From positions 1,736,001 through 1,800,000 of the forward strand of contig VRMN01000002.1 of the NCBI GenBank assembly GCA_008690995.1: a DNA stretch of 64,000 nt. The letters run 5' to 3'. The notes under the pieces are model-generated. The model made no database searches. It had not been told where the DNA came from and saw nothing but the letters and a program-made list of their open reading frames with translations. The DNA is from Porphyridium purpureum. Its lineage: Eukaryota > Rhodophyta > Bangiophyceae > Porphyridiales > Porphyridiaceae. Shown piece by piece: positions 7,600-18,305 of the stretch (position 1 is its first letter; every line of letters starts with the position of its first letter). The translations under genes and the position numbers were made by a program.

Positions 7600-10500
7600 C
7601 GTCCGCCTGAGCAAATCATGGCGCGTGTTCAGCGTGTCCTCCCGTGTAGGTGCTTGCCCTGACATGGTCAGCATACGGCCTGGAAGTAAAGCTGCTAGCA
7701 CAGCAGCATGTCCAGAAGAAGGGCAAAAGGCGTGGAGCCATATTCGAGGACCGTGGCCCTCCATGTAAATAGAATGAAAGACAAAGACAAACTTTGTTCA
7801 ATATACAACAGCTTGATAGCGACAGAGCTCGAGCAGGTCGACCTTCGACATGAAACGCTTTATCAAAATGGTGCGGAAAGACCGCCTGGTGTGGACTCGT
7901 CCGCGGTTCCAAACCGTCTTCCCGCAATAATGCCAAAGTGGTGAGCCGTGGGGTTGCTCACACAAGAGAAAAGTCTTTCGAAATCATTCTCGAGCAGCAA
8001 ATGGTTTCGACACACGCGTCCAATTGCCGCGACCAGCTCGCTGGGACGAAGCACCATCTTCACGCTTTTGAGCAAAGGTAGTTCGACTTCATCGAATTTT
8101 CTTTGACCTGCTTATGTGTAGCGGCCTTTGGCAGACGCTACGGCCTTCCTCTCGCGCCGTGTTTGACCGCTCATATTGTCCTTGACGCGCACTGAAAACT
8201 TCTCCCACGATGGCCTTGCCACCTATGGAAGCGTCGTCACACCTCACCCCATGTAAGCGTGCCATTTTCGATTTTCATGTATACCTTGCGTCTTGCCCTC
8301 GTGACTCACATGTTCACTCGCGTGCTGCGTGTACTCTTGCAAGTTATCCATGTCCACGGAAAGCTCCAAGTGCTTCGCAGAAATGCAGCTTTCGATGGAC
8401 GAGTTCGTCACAAAGGTAGATATCATGAGCGGCACTCCCATATTGTTGAGCAAAGGCAGCGCAGTGAAAAAGGCGGTCGGGTCCAATGTGTTGCAGAACA
8501 TCCCAGTGTAGAGCGTGAATGTAAACACGGCGATCAGAGACTATAGTGCAAGCAAAATCATCAGGACGACCGTCCGCAGCACGAGTAATTTGTTCAAGTT
8601 GGCCAATTCTTCGCATCACAACTTATCCACCTCCGAGAAAAACAATTTTTCCCGTATTTTAAGCCCGACTGCCTTGATACTTTGGAAAACTCCAGTTGAG
8701 AACTTGACGCGCGAGTCCGCAACCGATGCTATCTCGCGTGTCATCTGCGTCAGCATCGACAAATTTTGCCCTGCATTGGGATGGTTGGACCATTGCCGTT
8801 CCCCTCCAGCTGAATTTTCTCCTCGGACGGACAGGGGCCTCGATCGTTATCACGTACTTGTCGTCATGCTCACCGAACAGGCTCGGAGGACTTGCGCGCA
8901 CAGGCCCCAGGAGACTGTTCGAGTCGTTGCGTGCACTTCCAAAAAGCGCGCCAAGCACATGATCAGTCAGCTCAAAGCTGCTTGCGCGGCTCGTCGGGTG
9001 TGCCAAGCGTGAAGAAACTGCTGGACGCGTCATCCAAGCCTTTCATGAAGCCGCGTGTATCGTCAGAATCTTTGTTGTCCCCTTCTCATTCCTCCTCCAG
9101 TTCTTCGTCGACGTCTACATTGTCGTTAGTCTACCCGCTGCAGATGGTCGCACGTGATGCACTTTCATCTCGATCAAGCTGGCGGCCATCCTTCGCGTGC
9201 ACACTTTGGCAAGTGTGTGTCGGCGCCCCCTTTCATGCTGTATTCCATCGAGTCATTTGTCAGACACGTGCACGTGTCTCTACCCCTTTCACAAATCTTC
9301 TGTTCGCACATCGACGTTGCATTCCTCACCGGTACTCGGAAACGAAGATTTCTTTCATGAAAAGAATATCTCTTTCACGTGTTTTCATGAAGACTTGGAA
9401 TGGGCACAGAAGGCTCTGGCTTCTCGCTTCGAGTGACAATGCCTGACTTCCTCTCGCTTGGTAGTGTCTGTTGTTTCGCCAAAAGCTCCGTACAAGCACC
9501 TTTGCATCCGCCTGTCAATTTGTGCCGGCAGAGCTTCAAGGACAGGCGCGCTCGCCAGTGCAGAGCCAGTAAAAGGTATCGAAGGGGTACAATAGGATAG
9601 ATTACGCTGGTCTAAAAGGAAACTGGTTGTGCGTTGTGCCAGAGGCTTATGTCAGAGTGCAAGCGATAGTGTCAGCATATCGTGCAATCCGGGCTGAATT
9701 GTTCAGTCGCTTGTCATTCGAAACCTTGAGCACACGCAAAGCAGCCTTCGAACATCTTTTCCACTGTGCTGACAATGGCAAGGCTAGCATGCGCTCGATG
9801 CCTCGAGTCCTGCACGGCTGGCTTATCATGACGCAATTTTCGGACACATTGTACTCGTCATTCATGAGGCTGACACTCCCTCCGTACATCGTGTATATAT
9901 ATTTTGGCGGCTGAGCCGGATCACCGGTCCCAACGCGGAAGCACTCGAGCAAGTCGATGTTGATATCTGCGAGTTTCTGGCTCACCGTATATTCTGCGAG
10001 CCCCGCAGTCGATTTCTCCGCTTTGTTGGGCCGCACACAGTCTTCGTTGCCTCCTTCGATTTCGACACTAGGGCACCGCCAACACATGAACATGGCGTCG
10101 CGCATAATTGCCACATTGAGACCTCGCTGCCGGATGGACTCCATTTCTGGAAAGTCGACTCGCACGCGGTTGCCAGTCGCGAACTCTCACGAAGACCCTG
10201 GTTTACCCCGGATGAGGCACGCGAGCGCCGTATGTTCAAGCAAAATCACCCACAAACCCTACGGTGCGCCTGGCCAACATGTTGCTTGACCATGTTCCTG
10301 CCCTCTGAGCATGACGGCGTGCACGGCAGCGGCGCGTCATCAAGCAACGTCTCGATGCGTACGGCTTGATCCGACATGCGGAAGGGGACTTTGAAGCGCG
10401 CCTCTAACTTGGCAAAGCTCGGATAATGTGCATTCAGCATCGAGCCATCGAGCACGCTCAACTAATCCATTATATCTTCTCAATGTCGAACATTCTCACG

Positions 10501-11190
10501 TCGCGTTCCTCAAGCCTTGATGTGGCATGTGTGTCGTCGCCATGCTGCAAGCTTCAGCCTTTGCTACGCTGCCGTTCCTTGACGAAAACCATCCTTTACT
10601 GATTCAGCGGCAGAAGCCCTTCCATCGCCAGAGCGCCCAGCCTCGTCCCAGCTCCAATCGCCACGCTCTGATTCTTGTACGACAGCCACGCGTACAGCTG
10701 ATCAATCGACATGCGACGCATTTCTCTCCTATACTTGAGTTGGTCTTCTGCGTGGCAGACCTGTTTCCCAAACCAATCGCACTCGAATCTGACAGACAAG
10801 GCGCTTTCAACCCGTAAGCGAATTTCAAAACTGGGCATTCCTTCGTCTCCAAGTTATGGCGGCCCCCAAGCAATCAATAACCGCTCGCCTCCTACTTCCC
10901 ACTCGTCAGGATTTCAGCACCGTGTCAGCGTTCTCATCAGTCAACTGCGCCGAAAAGATGGAGCTAGCGTCCGCTATTCAAAACCTCAAAAAAGTTGAGC
11001 TGCGCCACGTTCCGGGAATTCCAGCTGAAAGTGTTCTAGGCCATGGCAGACTCGCGGTGTTGCGGCATGACTCCACGGCTTTGACCGAATTGCTCTCGGA
11101 AGGATTCGTTCGCTGCTCCAGAACTACATCCGCGTCGCTGGCCTCATCGCAGTCGGCATTGCACCTAGCGTCTGCGCGAATCTCGTGAAT
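7600..11190 (-). pseudogene. Decayed minus-strand coding region, family not recognised
   Basis: No intact gene spans this stretch, yet segments in different minus-strand frames read like ordinary protein: about 11000-11190 (acidic, Cys-containing), 10596-10850, 10390-10460, 9870-10190, 8660-9090 (contains GEHDDKYVITIEAPV), 8340-8530, and 7870-8070 ending near 7800 with KVDLLELCRYQAVVY. All lie in the same order and strand, as expected for one or two old genes with several interruptions. A multi-exon gene is the alternative, but the window's other genes lack introns and the segment edges show no consistent splice sites. I do not recognise the family. Plus-strand frames across the region look like shadows. 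Confidence 0.45.
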
Positions 11191-11363
11191 ATACCGCTAT
11201 ACGATGTACATCGACACATGCACTTCAAAAAAATGCGCTCTCCCAGAGCGCGTCCTTCTTTTACAGCGACCGAGTTCTACTCGCGCGCAATCTTCTTCGC
11301 TACGGCATGGCTCATCGGCTCAGCGTAAGCACTATGGCTCCGAAAGAAAAAGCGCTTCGACAC

Positions 11364-12725
11364 CTATACGTGGTTCGGGTGAATTGCGCGCATATGCCGT
11401 TTCCAATTGCTCACGACAGAGAAGGTCGTGGCGCAAACGGTACACTTGAAATCGCGCCGCTTCTCGTGAACAATGCGTACATGTGTGTGTAAATGTGATC
11501 CTTGCTTAAACCTTTTCCCACAAGACTTGCAGGCAAAGTTCTGGATGTGGTTGTGAATGGTCTCAATATGGCGTCTAAGATCGCTTGCACGACTCAGCGC
11601 TTTTCCGCACGTTCCACACGCATGTGCAACCGACTTGAGACCAGCCTTAGGTCTAGACCCAGATTCGTCGGCGGATCCACCACCGGATTCGATGTCTGAA
11701 AACTTGCGCTTGTGATCTGCATTGTCCTTTTCCGATTTCGTACCGGTTTCCAATTTGATGGGTCGACTGTGCCACACGGACGACGCCGTGGTCAATCGAT
11801 CAAGAAACAGAAACTTGAGATGGCTCATGTTTGGGTAGAGGCTTCCGAAAGTGGCTTGTGTCTTCGAATTCAACAAGTCTAGCCTGAAGGCAAGCTGCCC
11901 ATTGCCAAAGAAAGCTCGGCACTGCATTTCTGAAACGTCCAAGGCCGAAGCTCCCAAAGCATCCCGCGTAAACACGGCGAAATCTTTCCAATCCAGAGCC
12001 TTCGCAAGCTCTCCATCCTCTCTGCGAGAGCAAGCCGGGCGCCAGCAGATACAGCGTCCCGGTCCACACTTTTGCGTGCACAGACCCGGGCGTTCAATCA
12101 CCGCGTAGCTAAGGAGAGTGGCGTCGTGCTCTATGCTCGCCGTGTGGAATGTTTCCAACTTCCATCTGTAGTTGTCCCACAGACGCGAGAGCGTAATATA
12201 CATCGAACCATCGGTACATGAGCCCACCGCGATGCATGCATATCCGTACCGGGTGCGGAACCCGGACAGGCGGTGACCAGGAAGCACAGACACACCCTTT
12301 GGCATCGGGTTCATGGAGGTGTTCAACATCATGATTGCATTGACGAAGCGACTGTCTCGCGTTGAATTATCTCTAGCCATCGGAATCATGGCACCAAAGG
12401 TTACTTCATTCAAGTGCCGCATATCGTAGTCCCAAATAATAGCCTTGTCGAGGTCATCTTGAGTCGGCAGAAAGGGCAAGCACTGAAACTCCTGGGGAGA
12501 AATCTGGTCATATGTACTATGTACGTCAATGTCCGAGGAGAGGGTACCGTCCGCAGAGTCGACCATGCTCACCGAGTCCGTACCAAGACCAGTTCCGTAG
12601 CTCACGTCCCTGGTTGCGTCATGAAGCGCGGATGAGCGCAACCAATCCACCAGCCACGCGCTCACGTGCGCCTCCTCGCGGAGGATGCGCAGCACTGCGC
12701 GAAAAATTGACATTGGAATTTCCAT
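11364..12725 (-). CDS. C2H2 zinc-finger protein of the local tandem family, copy 1
   Basis: The 453-residue protein begins MEIPMSIFRAVLRILREE. The N-terminal two thirds is a conserved domain shared only with its neighbours here: an AWLVDWL helix, LPFLPTQDDLDKAIIWDYD, LPGHRLSGFRTRYGYACIAV, SRLWDNYRWKLETFHT, and a Cys motif CTQKCGPGRCICWRP. A variable Lys/Ser-rich linker leads to three C-terminal C2H2 fingers of the form C-x2-C-x12-H-x4-H (first CGTC...H-IETI-H, then CKSC, then CTVC), with the third finger almost at the end. A nuclear DNA-binding regulator is the likely role, inferred from the fingers. The N-terminal domain could be a dimerisation, cofactor-binding or enzyme-like module; I do not recognise it. 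Confidence 0.9.
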   Translation of the reverse strand: MEIPMSIFRAVLRILREEAHVSAWLVDWLRSSALHDATRDVSYGTGLGTDSVSMVDSADGTLSSDIDVHSTYDQISPQEFQCLPFLPTQDDLDKAIIWDYDMRHLNEVTFGAMIPMARDNSTRDSRFVNAIMMLNTSMNPMPKGVSVLPGHRLSGFRTRYGYACIAVGSCTDGSMYITLSRLWDNYRWKLETFHTASIEHDATLLSYAVIERPGLCTQKCGPGRCICWRPACSRREDGELAKALDWKDFAVFTRDALGASALDVSEMQCRAFFGNGQLAFRLDLLNSKTQATFGSLYPNMSHLKFLFLDRLTTASSVWHSRPIKLETGTKSEKDNADHKRKFSDIESGGGSADESGSRPKAGLKSVAHACGTCGKALSRASDLRRHIETIHNHIQNFACKSCGKRFKQGSHLHTHVRIVHEKRRDFKCTVCATTFSVVSNWKRHMRAIHPNHV

Positions 12726-13861
12726 GCCCGACCGCTACCTTGTTCTACAGCGCCGACCTCGTAAGCAACCACCTTGTCGCACGGCCCGCGCCTCCTCTCA
12801 TGAGCGCGCGCCGTGTTACCGCGTTACCGCGCTGCCGCGAGCGCCGAATGTCCCACCAACACACCGCGCGCGGAGGGAGAGAGAAGTCACACGCCGCGCC
12901 GTTCCACCGCCACACTGCGCGTCCTACCGCGGCTACTGGCGTCACCGTGTCCCGTGTCTGCACGGCGCGCCGCGTCAGCGTGAATAGCCCACTCGCCCAC
13001 CTACCCCCCCTCCCTCCCTCTCCCCTTCCCCTCGATGCTTTCCCCACGCGGCTTTTCACAACTCCCGCACCGCCGAGCCACGCAACATACTTTTCTCCCC
13101 CTCCACCTGTATAAGCATCGCCACCATCATCCATCCTTACAAAAAGAGCAACGGCCTTAGTACTTCCCCACCCCTCCTCTCTCCCCCCCCACCCTGCGCA
13201 CCTCAAAACAACAAATTCATAATTCTGCACCCGCATCATCAAGAATCAGGCAGACCAGAAAGGACTCGAACAGTATTTGATGAGGACAAAGGGGGGGTAC
13301 ACGCTTTCATCCGAATTGGCGCGTGCAAGTAGGCAACTTTAGAAGACGAACGACCTGTTTTACTACAAACTTGTGCTTGAGGGAGCGGGCACTGAAAGAG
13401 GTTCAAGATGACAAACGAATACAGTGACCGCGACGTCTGGTTCCGCGTGCGCCATGTTGACGCACATGTGAACAAGTCAAGGCACGTGACAACATCCAGC
13501 GTCATGTCCGGCACCCTTGGATGTTGCGGCAGTTCCATGCAGTTCGGAACGTCCGCGCTCAGAGCGCGCGCGGGAAGACGACCCCCCAGTGCGGCATGCC
13601 AAAAGGCCCTCCGCGACCTCGTTGCATCGGACTCCCAAACTCGTGCGGGTGCGTCACCCTCCTCGTCTCGCACTCCGTGCTCGTGTCCCTGGACCTGCAC
13701 GCTTTCGGCCTATTTGTCGCGCGAAGTGCCATGACCTAGTGTCATGCGCCCAGACTCACGCAAATCGTCGCGGCACTCCTGCTCAACGCGCGGTGCCTGT
13801 TCTCCAGCGAGTCGTGCAGAGACCAACCGATTGAGCAAGAGCGCGCCGTGAGAACAGCACC
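12726..13861. other. 1.1-kb spacer between zinc-finger copies 1 and 2, with pyrimidine-rich tract
   Basis: No convincing gene. On the plus strand, about 12985-13080 and 13160-13200 are nearly pure pyrimidine with long C runs, so the copy-1 gene (transcribed leftwards) would have a purine-rich upstream region. Open frames on both strands here have low-complexity, Pro/Arg-rich translations typical of GC-rich chance frames. Confidence 0.4.
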
Positions 13862-15292
13862 TCACCCACGCGCCGCACATTCAGGTTTCGAGGGGACCAG
13901 AGGATCGCTCATATCGTGGACGGTGCGCATATGCCTTTTCCAATTGCTGACCACTGAAAACGTGGCGCCACAGACACTGCACGCAAAGTCGCGTCGCCCC
14001 TCGTGAATGACGCGCACGTGCGTCTGTAGATGAGAAAGCTGCTTGAAGATCCTGTGACATATCTCACACGAAAACGACTGCACGCCCAAGTGGATGGTTT
14101 TTCTGTGGCGGCTCAGGTCGCCTAGACGACAAAACGTCTTCCCGCACTCGTCGCAGATGAGCATCCTTGATTGCACGTCTTCGAGCCTCGGTCCCGCTCC
14201 AAGAAATTGTACGTCGTCGCGATCATGTTCTAGCTCCTCGACGCGACGTTTGCGAAACGGTGTACCTGGATTCGACCCAGAACCGCCGAGCAGTTCAATG
14301 GGAAGACTGTGCCGTACCGACGAAGCTGTCGTCAACCGATCGAGAAAAAGAAACTTAATATGGCTCATACTTGGGTACATAGCACCAGACGACACCCGAA
14401 AAAGTGACTGAACGATAAGTGAAAATGCTACTTGACCGTTTCCAAAGAATGCGCGGCAATGCATATCAGAGCCGTACAGCATTGGTGCCGCCAAGTGGTC
14501 TCTCGACGAGCCGGCAAAGTCGTTCCATGTGATTGGTTTCGCAAGCTCACTATCTGTCCTTCGGCTGGATGCAATTCGCCAGCAAACGCAGCTTTCGGGA
14601 CTGCAGTTCTGTGAGCAGAGCCCTGGACGGTCAATCACGGCGTAGCTGAATAGCACCGCGTCCTTCTCTATCCGCGGCGTGTGGAACGTCTCCAACTTCC
14701 ATTTGTAGTTGTCCCAGAGCCGCGATAGAGTGATGTAAATCGAGCCGTCAGTACAGGAGCCCACCGAAATATATGCCGTACCGTAGCGTGTTCGAAACCC
14801 TGAGACGCGGTGCCCGGGAAGAAGAGACACGCCCGGCGGCAACGGATTGATAGATGTATTCAGCATCTTGACAGCGTTCACAAATCGGCTTGGATTTGCA
14901 TCACGAAATACTGGAATGATGGCTCCAAATGTCATTTCGTTGAGATGTCGTAGATCAAAATCCCAAATAATGGCTTCATTGAGCTCGTGCTGCCTGGGCA
15001 AGTATGGTAAGCAGGCCTGTTCCTGGGGGGTCATGCGCCGATCGAACGCTTGTTGGACCTCAAAATCGGAAGAAAACACGCTTCCCGCGCTCGTGGAGGG
15101 GCTCACGCCAGCGGACGCGGCGGCTGATGGGGCTCCCGTCTCGACCTCCGTGATAATCGGCGTCGCCACCGGGAGCGCGCACGAATCTGACGCGTCGCAC
15201 AAGCGCAACCATTGCACGAGCCACGCGTTGAGTGTGTCCTCCTCGAGCAGAATCCGAAGCACAGAACGAAACGCGGCGGTGCCCGCGGTCAT
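13862..15292 (-). CDS. C2H2 zinc-finger protein of the local tandem family, copy 2
   Basis: The 476-residue protein is the closest relative of copy 1, with long near-identical stretches such as GSCTDGSIYITLSRLWDNYK and PGHRVSGFRTRYG. The N-terminal helix reads FRSVLRILLEEDTLNAWLVQ. The Cys motif CSQNCSPESCVCW keeps the C-x3-C-x4-C-x-C-W spacing. Three C2H2 fingers follow (CDEC, CEIC, CSVC), linked by HEGRRDFAC-type linkers. The linker before the fingers (residues about 320-365) is the most variable part. A TATA-like TATATAT at 15443-15449 lies about 150 bp upstream of the ATG. A nuclear DNA-binding role is inferred. Confidence 0.9.
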   Translation of the reverse strand: MTAGTAAFRSVLRILLEEDTLNAWLVQWLRLCDASDSCALPVATPIITEVETGAPSAAASAGVSPSTSAGSVFSSDFEVQQAFDRRMTPQEQACLPYLPRQHELNEAIIWDFDLRHLNEMTFGAIIPVFRDANPSRFVNAVKMLNTSINPLPPGVSLLPGHRVSGFRTRYGTAYISVGSCTDGSIYITLSRLWDNYKWKLETFHTPRIEKDAVLFSYAVIDRPGLCSQNCSPESCVCWRIASSRRTDSELAKPITWNDFAGSSRDHLAAPMLYGSDMHCRAFFGNGQVAFSLIVQSLFRVSSGAMYPSMSHIKFLFLDRLTTASSVRHSLPIELLGGSGSNPGTPFRKRRVEELEHDRDDVQFLGAGPRLEDVQSRMLICDECGKTFCRLGDLSRHRKTIHLGVQSFSCEICHRIFKQLSHLQTHVRVIHEGRRDFACSVCGATFSVVSNWKRHMRTVHDMSDPLVPSKPECAARG

Positions 15293-16704
15293 CCTCTACC
15301 ATGCCACGCCTCGAAAGCGCTGCGAGAAGTCTGCGGGCGTAGTCTCTGTGCGCGCTCGTTCCTTGCCCCAGGCTCGCGCCTGTCTCATCAGCAGCCGGCT
15401 TTCCCCTGCCTTGTCCGCGTTTTGCTGCGTACACGCGCGGGCTATATATCCGCAACCCGGGTGATTCGACACGCGTTCGCTCCGTGCTATTTCTGCGCCA
15501 GAGCAAGTCTGCGAAAGGCGGCCACACTCACAGATATCCGGTTGCTCAAGCGCGCTCGTGTGGTTTGCCATGGTGCATCGTGCTGCTTGCCGAGAGATGC
15601 TAACCGCATGAGACGCAAGAGCAGCGGAATGCGTGACATCACCGTCACCCATCCAAACAACTACCGTTGGTAGGAAGACGCTGGACAAACAACTCACAAA
15701 TAATAGAATTCCCACAATGGGATGGGGCGAGCGTTCTGTCAGTTTGGGCCCATCCACAAAAAAACCACCACAATTAAGAGCGTTCTTCGTAAAGCGAAAT
15801 TGATTTGCCTCATTAATTTGTGCTGTTTTAGTAGACGATGGCGGCGGGGAAGGACGGCGGAGGGGACACAGAGTGGCGGAGCATTTGTGGTGAATACAAG
15901 GCATTCTAACTTGTATGTGAACGACGCTGTGCTTCATCGAACTTTTTTTCGGGTTCGCGCACGGAATCTGCACCGCGGTTGTAACGCTGGCGGAGGCGGT
16001 ATTCCACGTGTCGCCGCGCCAGCACGACAACGCTGTGCCAACGAGCTTGACACGCAAGACGACTCACCCACCCGCCAATGTCGGAGAAGCGCACGTGACA
16101 AGAATCCTATATTCCGCCCCACAGCTGAAGCATTCTCGGAAGCCAGCAGCGCGATTCCTTACTCATTCCTCGTTTCACGCGTCGCAGCGTTCGGGTGCAC
16201 CGTGGCGTGTTGGAGAGCCGCCGCGTCCGCTCGTAGTTCCGCATGTGTCAGCGTGTTCCAGCCCACGATTCAGCAGGTTTGCTCGCCGAGCGCGAACACT
16301 CCGCGTCATGCGCTGATACTTTTCATTCGCGTCCAGCCGCTCCTCCGAATACCATTGCCGCTTCCTTTGGCCGCGCTTCTCATTCCTTACTCTTTACACA
16401 TATGGCGTACATGCCTTGGCCCATTACCCACAAGAGAAAATCTGGCTGACCATGAAGCTAATTTACGCTCGTGCCCGCGCACAGAACGCTCATGCGCGCT
16501 CTGGTGCGATAATTGGTGACGTGGACGACCAACGTCGCGGCACAAAACATGCCGCCACTCTCTCCTCGTCAGTGGTCTTCGTGCGGTGTGCCGGAGCGGA
16601 CGCAGTTGCGGGTGCGGCCTCGCGGCAGACGGCGCTAGCGGCCAGAGTGGTGCGCACTAAATACACGCCTGCTCTTTCGAAAAGGTATCGCCAAGTCTGA
16701 ATGT
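15293..16704. other. 1.4-kb spacer between zinc-finger copies 2 and 3
   Basis: The region contains the copy-2 promoter side and the 3' side of copy 3. Two long open frames occur (minus 15296-16057, plus 15722-16519), but they overlap each other, lack family-like motifs and change composition along their length, so I treat them as chance frames. No repeat, tRNA or mobile-element end was seen. Confidence 0.35.
15443..15449 (-). promoter_or_regulatory. Putative TATA box of zinc-finger copy 2
   Basis: TATATAT in otherwise GC-rich surroundings, about 150 bp upstream of the ATG at 15292 on the minus strand. Position and contrast with flanking sequence suggest a core promoter element; not proven. 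Confidence 0.35.
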
Positions 16705-18009
16705 CTACTCATCCGGAGCCTCGGGATGCATATTGCGCAAATGCCGATTCAGGTTGCTAACCACCGAAAATGAAAGACCACAGGTTCTGCATTCAAAGTC
16801 ACGCCGCTTCTCATGGATAATGCGCTGATGCGTCTGCAAGTGAGACTTCTGCTTGAATGGGCGCTCACACACGTCGCAAACGAACTTGTGCTCGTTCTGG
16901 TGAATGGTCCTGAAATGCCGTTTAAGATCACTCCTGTGACGAAACGACTTTTCACACATTGCACACAGAAGCCCATCACGTTCAGAACTGAGTGGAGACA
17001 CGTCCAGATCTTCTGATTTGACCTCGGTCCATGCGCTCCGCTTCCGTTTCTTAGAGGCCGTGCTCGAATCGGATCCACTGGTACACTGAATCAGTCGACT
17101 GTGCCGCACAGAAGACGCTGTCGTCAGTCGATCGAAAAACAAGAATCTGATCTGTGGCATGTTCGGGTAGCTTGCTCCTCTAGAAACCTCAATTCTTGAG
17201 CGAATATCGACCTTGAACGCGAGCTGCCCATTCCCCCAGACCGACCGGCACCGCAAGATGGGGCTTTCAAGCCGGACTGCGCGCAACGACTCTTCCAAGA
17301 CTGGAGTAAATGATGCCCACAGAAAGGGTGCGGAGAGTTCAAATTCCGTTCGGCGACTGGAATCCGGCCGCCAGCATGAACAAATTACCTCACCGCAGTC
17401 ACGCGAACACATGCCAGCGCGTTCTATTACGGCAAAACTGAGGAGTTTTGCATTTGGCTCTATGCACGTAGTGTTGAAGGTCTCGACCTTCATCCTCGCG
17501 TTGTCCCATATTCGTACCAAGCTAATGTGCACCGAGCCGTCGCTGCACGAGCCTACGGAAATGTAGGCAAATCCGTAGCGAGTTCGGAACGCAGCCATTC
17601 GATGACCAGGAAAAAGGAACACTCCCTTTGCGAGAGGCATAAACGACGCGTTTGTCATCATGACGGCCCTGACGAAGCGACTGCGGTTCGCTTCACCGCA
17701 CATGGGAAGAATAACACCGCACGAGGACGAGTTGAGATGAGTCAAATCGCTATCCCAAACCACAGCGCTTCCTATGTCTTCCCAAAGCGGCAGGTATGGC
17801 AAGCACGCCAGCTCTTGCGGCGCCAGCCGCTCGCCAAAAGAGTCGTGGACATCAAAATCAGTCACCGCACTGGTCGCGTCGCCACTTTCGGGGGCGCCCG
17901 ACGCTGCGCCGACGCCAACATGGGGATGCAGCCATTGCACCAGCCACTCATTCAGTTCATCCTCTTCCAGCAGAATCCGAAGCACCGACCCAAACGTCGA
18001 TGTCGCCAT
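16705..18009 (-). CDS. C2H2 zinc-finger protein of the local tandem family, copy 3
   Basis: The 434-residue protein begins MATSTFGSVLRILLEEDELN and is the most diverged intact copy. It keeps all landmarks: LPYLPLWEDIGSAVVWDSDL, FPGHRMAAFRTRYGFAYISV, VRIWDNARMKVETFNTT, the Cys motif CSRDCGEVICSCWRP, and three C2H2 fingers (CAMC, CDVC, CRTC). The finger-contact residues match those of copies 1 and 2 except at the first position of finger 1 (His rather than Arg). The N-terminal Ser/Thr/Asp-rich segment after the first helix is shorter than in copy 2. Its divergence despite preserved landmarks argues for selection on the protein. DNA-binding regulation is inferred. Confidence 0.9.
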   Translation of the reverse strand: MATSTFGSVLRILLEEDELNEWLVQWLHPHVGVGAASGAPESGDATSAVTDFDVHDSFGERLAPQELACLPYLPLWEDIGSAVVWDSDLTHLNSSSCGVILPMCGEANRSRFVRAVMMTNASFMPLAKGVFLFPGHRMAAFRTRYGFAYISVGSCSDGSVHISLVRIWDNARMKVETFNTTCIEPNAKLLSFAVIERAGMCSRDCGEVICSCWRPDSSRRTEFELSAPFLWASFTPVLEESLRAVRLESPILRCRSVWGNGQLAFKVDIRSRIEVSRGASYPNMPQIRFLFFDRLTTASSVRHSRLIQCTSGSDSSTASKKRKRSAWTEVKSEDLDVSPLSSERDGLLCAMCEKSFRHRSDLKRHFRTIHQNEHKFVCDVCERPFKQKSHLQTHQRIIHEKRRDFECRTCGLSFSVVSNLNRHLRNMHPEAPDE

Positions 18010-18305
18010 GCCATCGTCAGCGAGAGGTGTCTTGCGCGACTCGAACCTGTCAGCTACTGTGGTGTCTCTTCTCGCAACTCAAAGCAAAACACAGAAAAGT
18101 TGTCCGAGTTGAGAACCCTTTTCACATAGTAGAATGCGGTCATCTGTGCAGGCACTTTTCTTGAACGTATTCGGTTTCCGTGATAATCAGTTCGAGCAGG
18201 TTCGTTTGGGGGAGTAAGCGTGCTTCGCAAGGCAACTTGTACTTTTCATCATCTACTGACTCAGAGTGTCTGGATGGAAGGTCTGCACGTGCCGCCTCCA
18301 CTTGC

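Noticed and set aside
13240-13300. TTCGAGTCC-type sequence resembling a tRNA T-arm on the minus strand
   Set aside because: No acceptor, D-arm or anticodon-arm pairing could be built around it; not a tRNA.
15296-16057. Long minus-strand open frame (about 250 codons) in the spacer between zinc-finger copies
   Set aside because: Composition changes along the frame, no family motifs, and it overlaps an equally long plus-strand frame and the copy-2 start; typical chance frames in GC-rich DNA.
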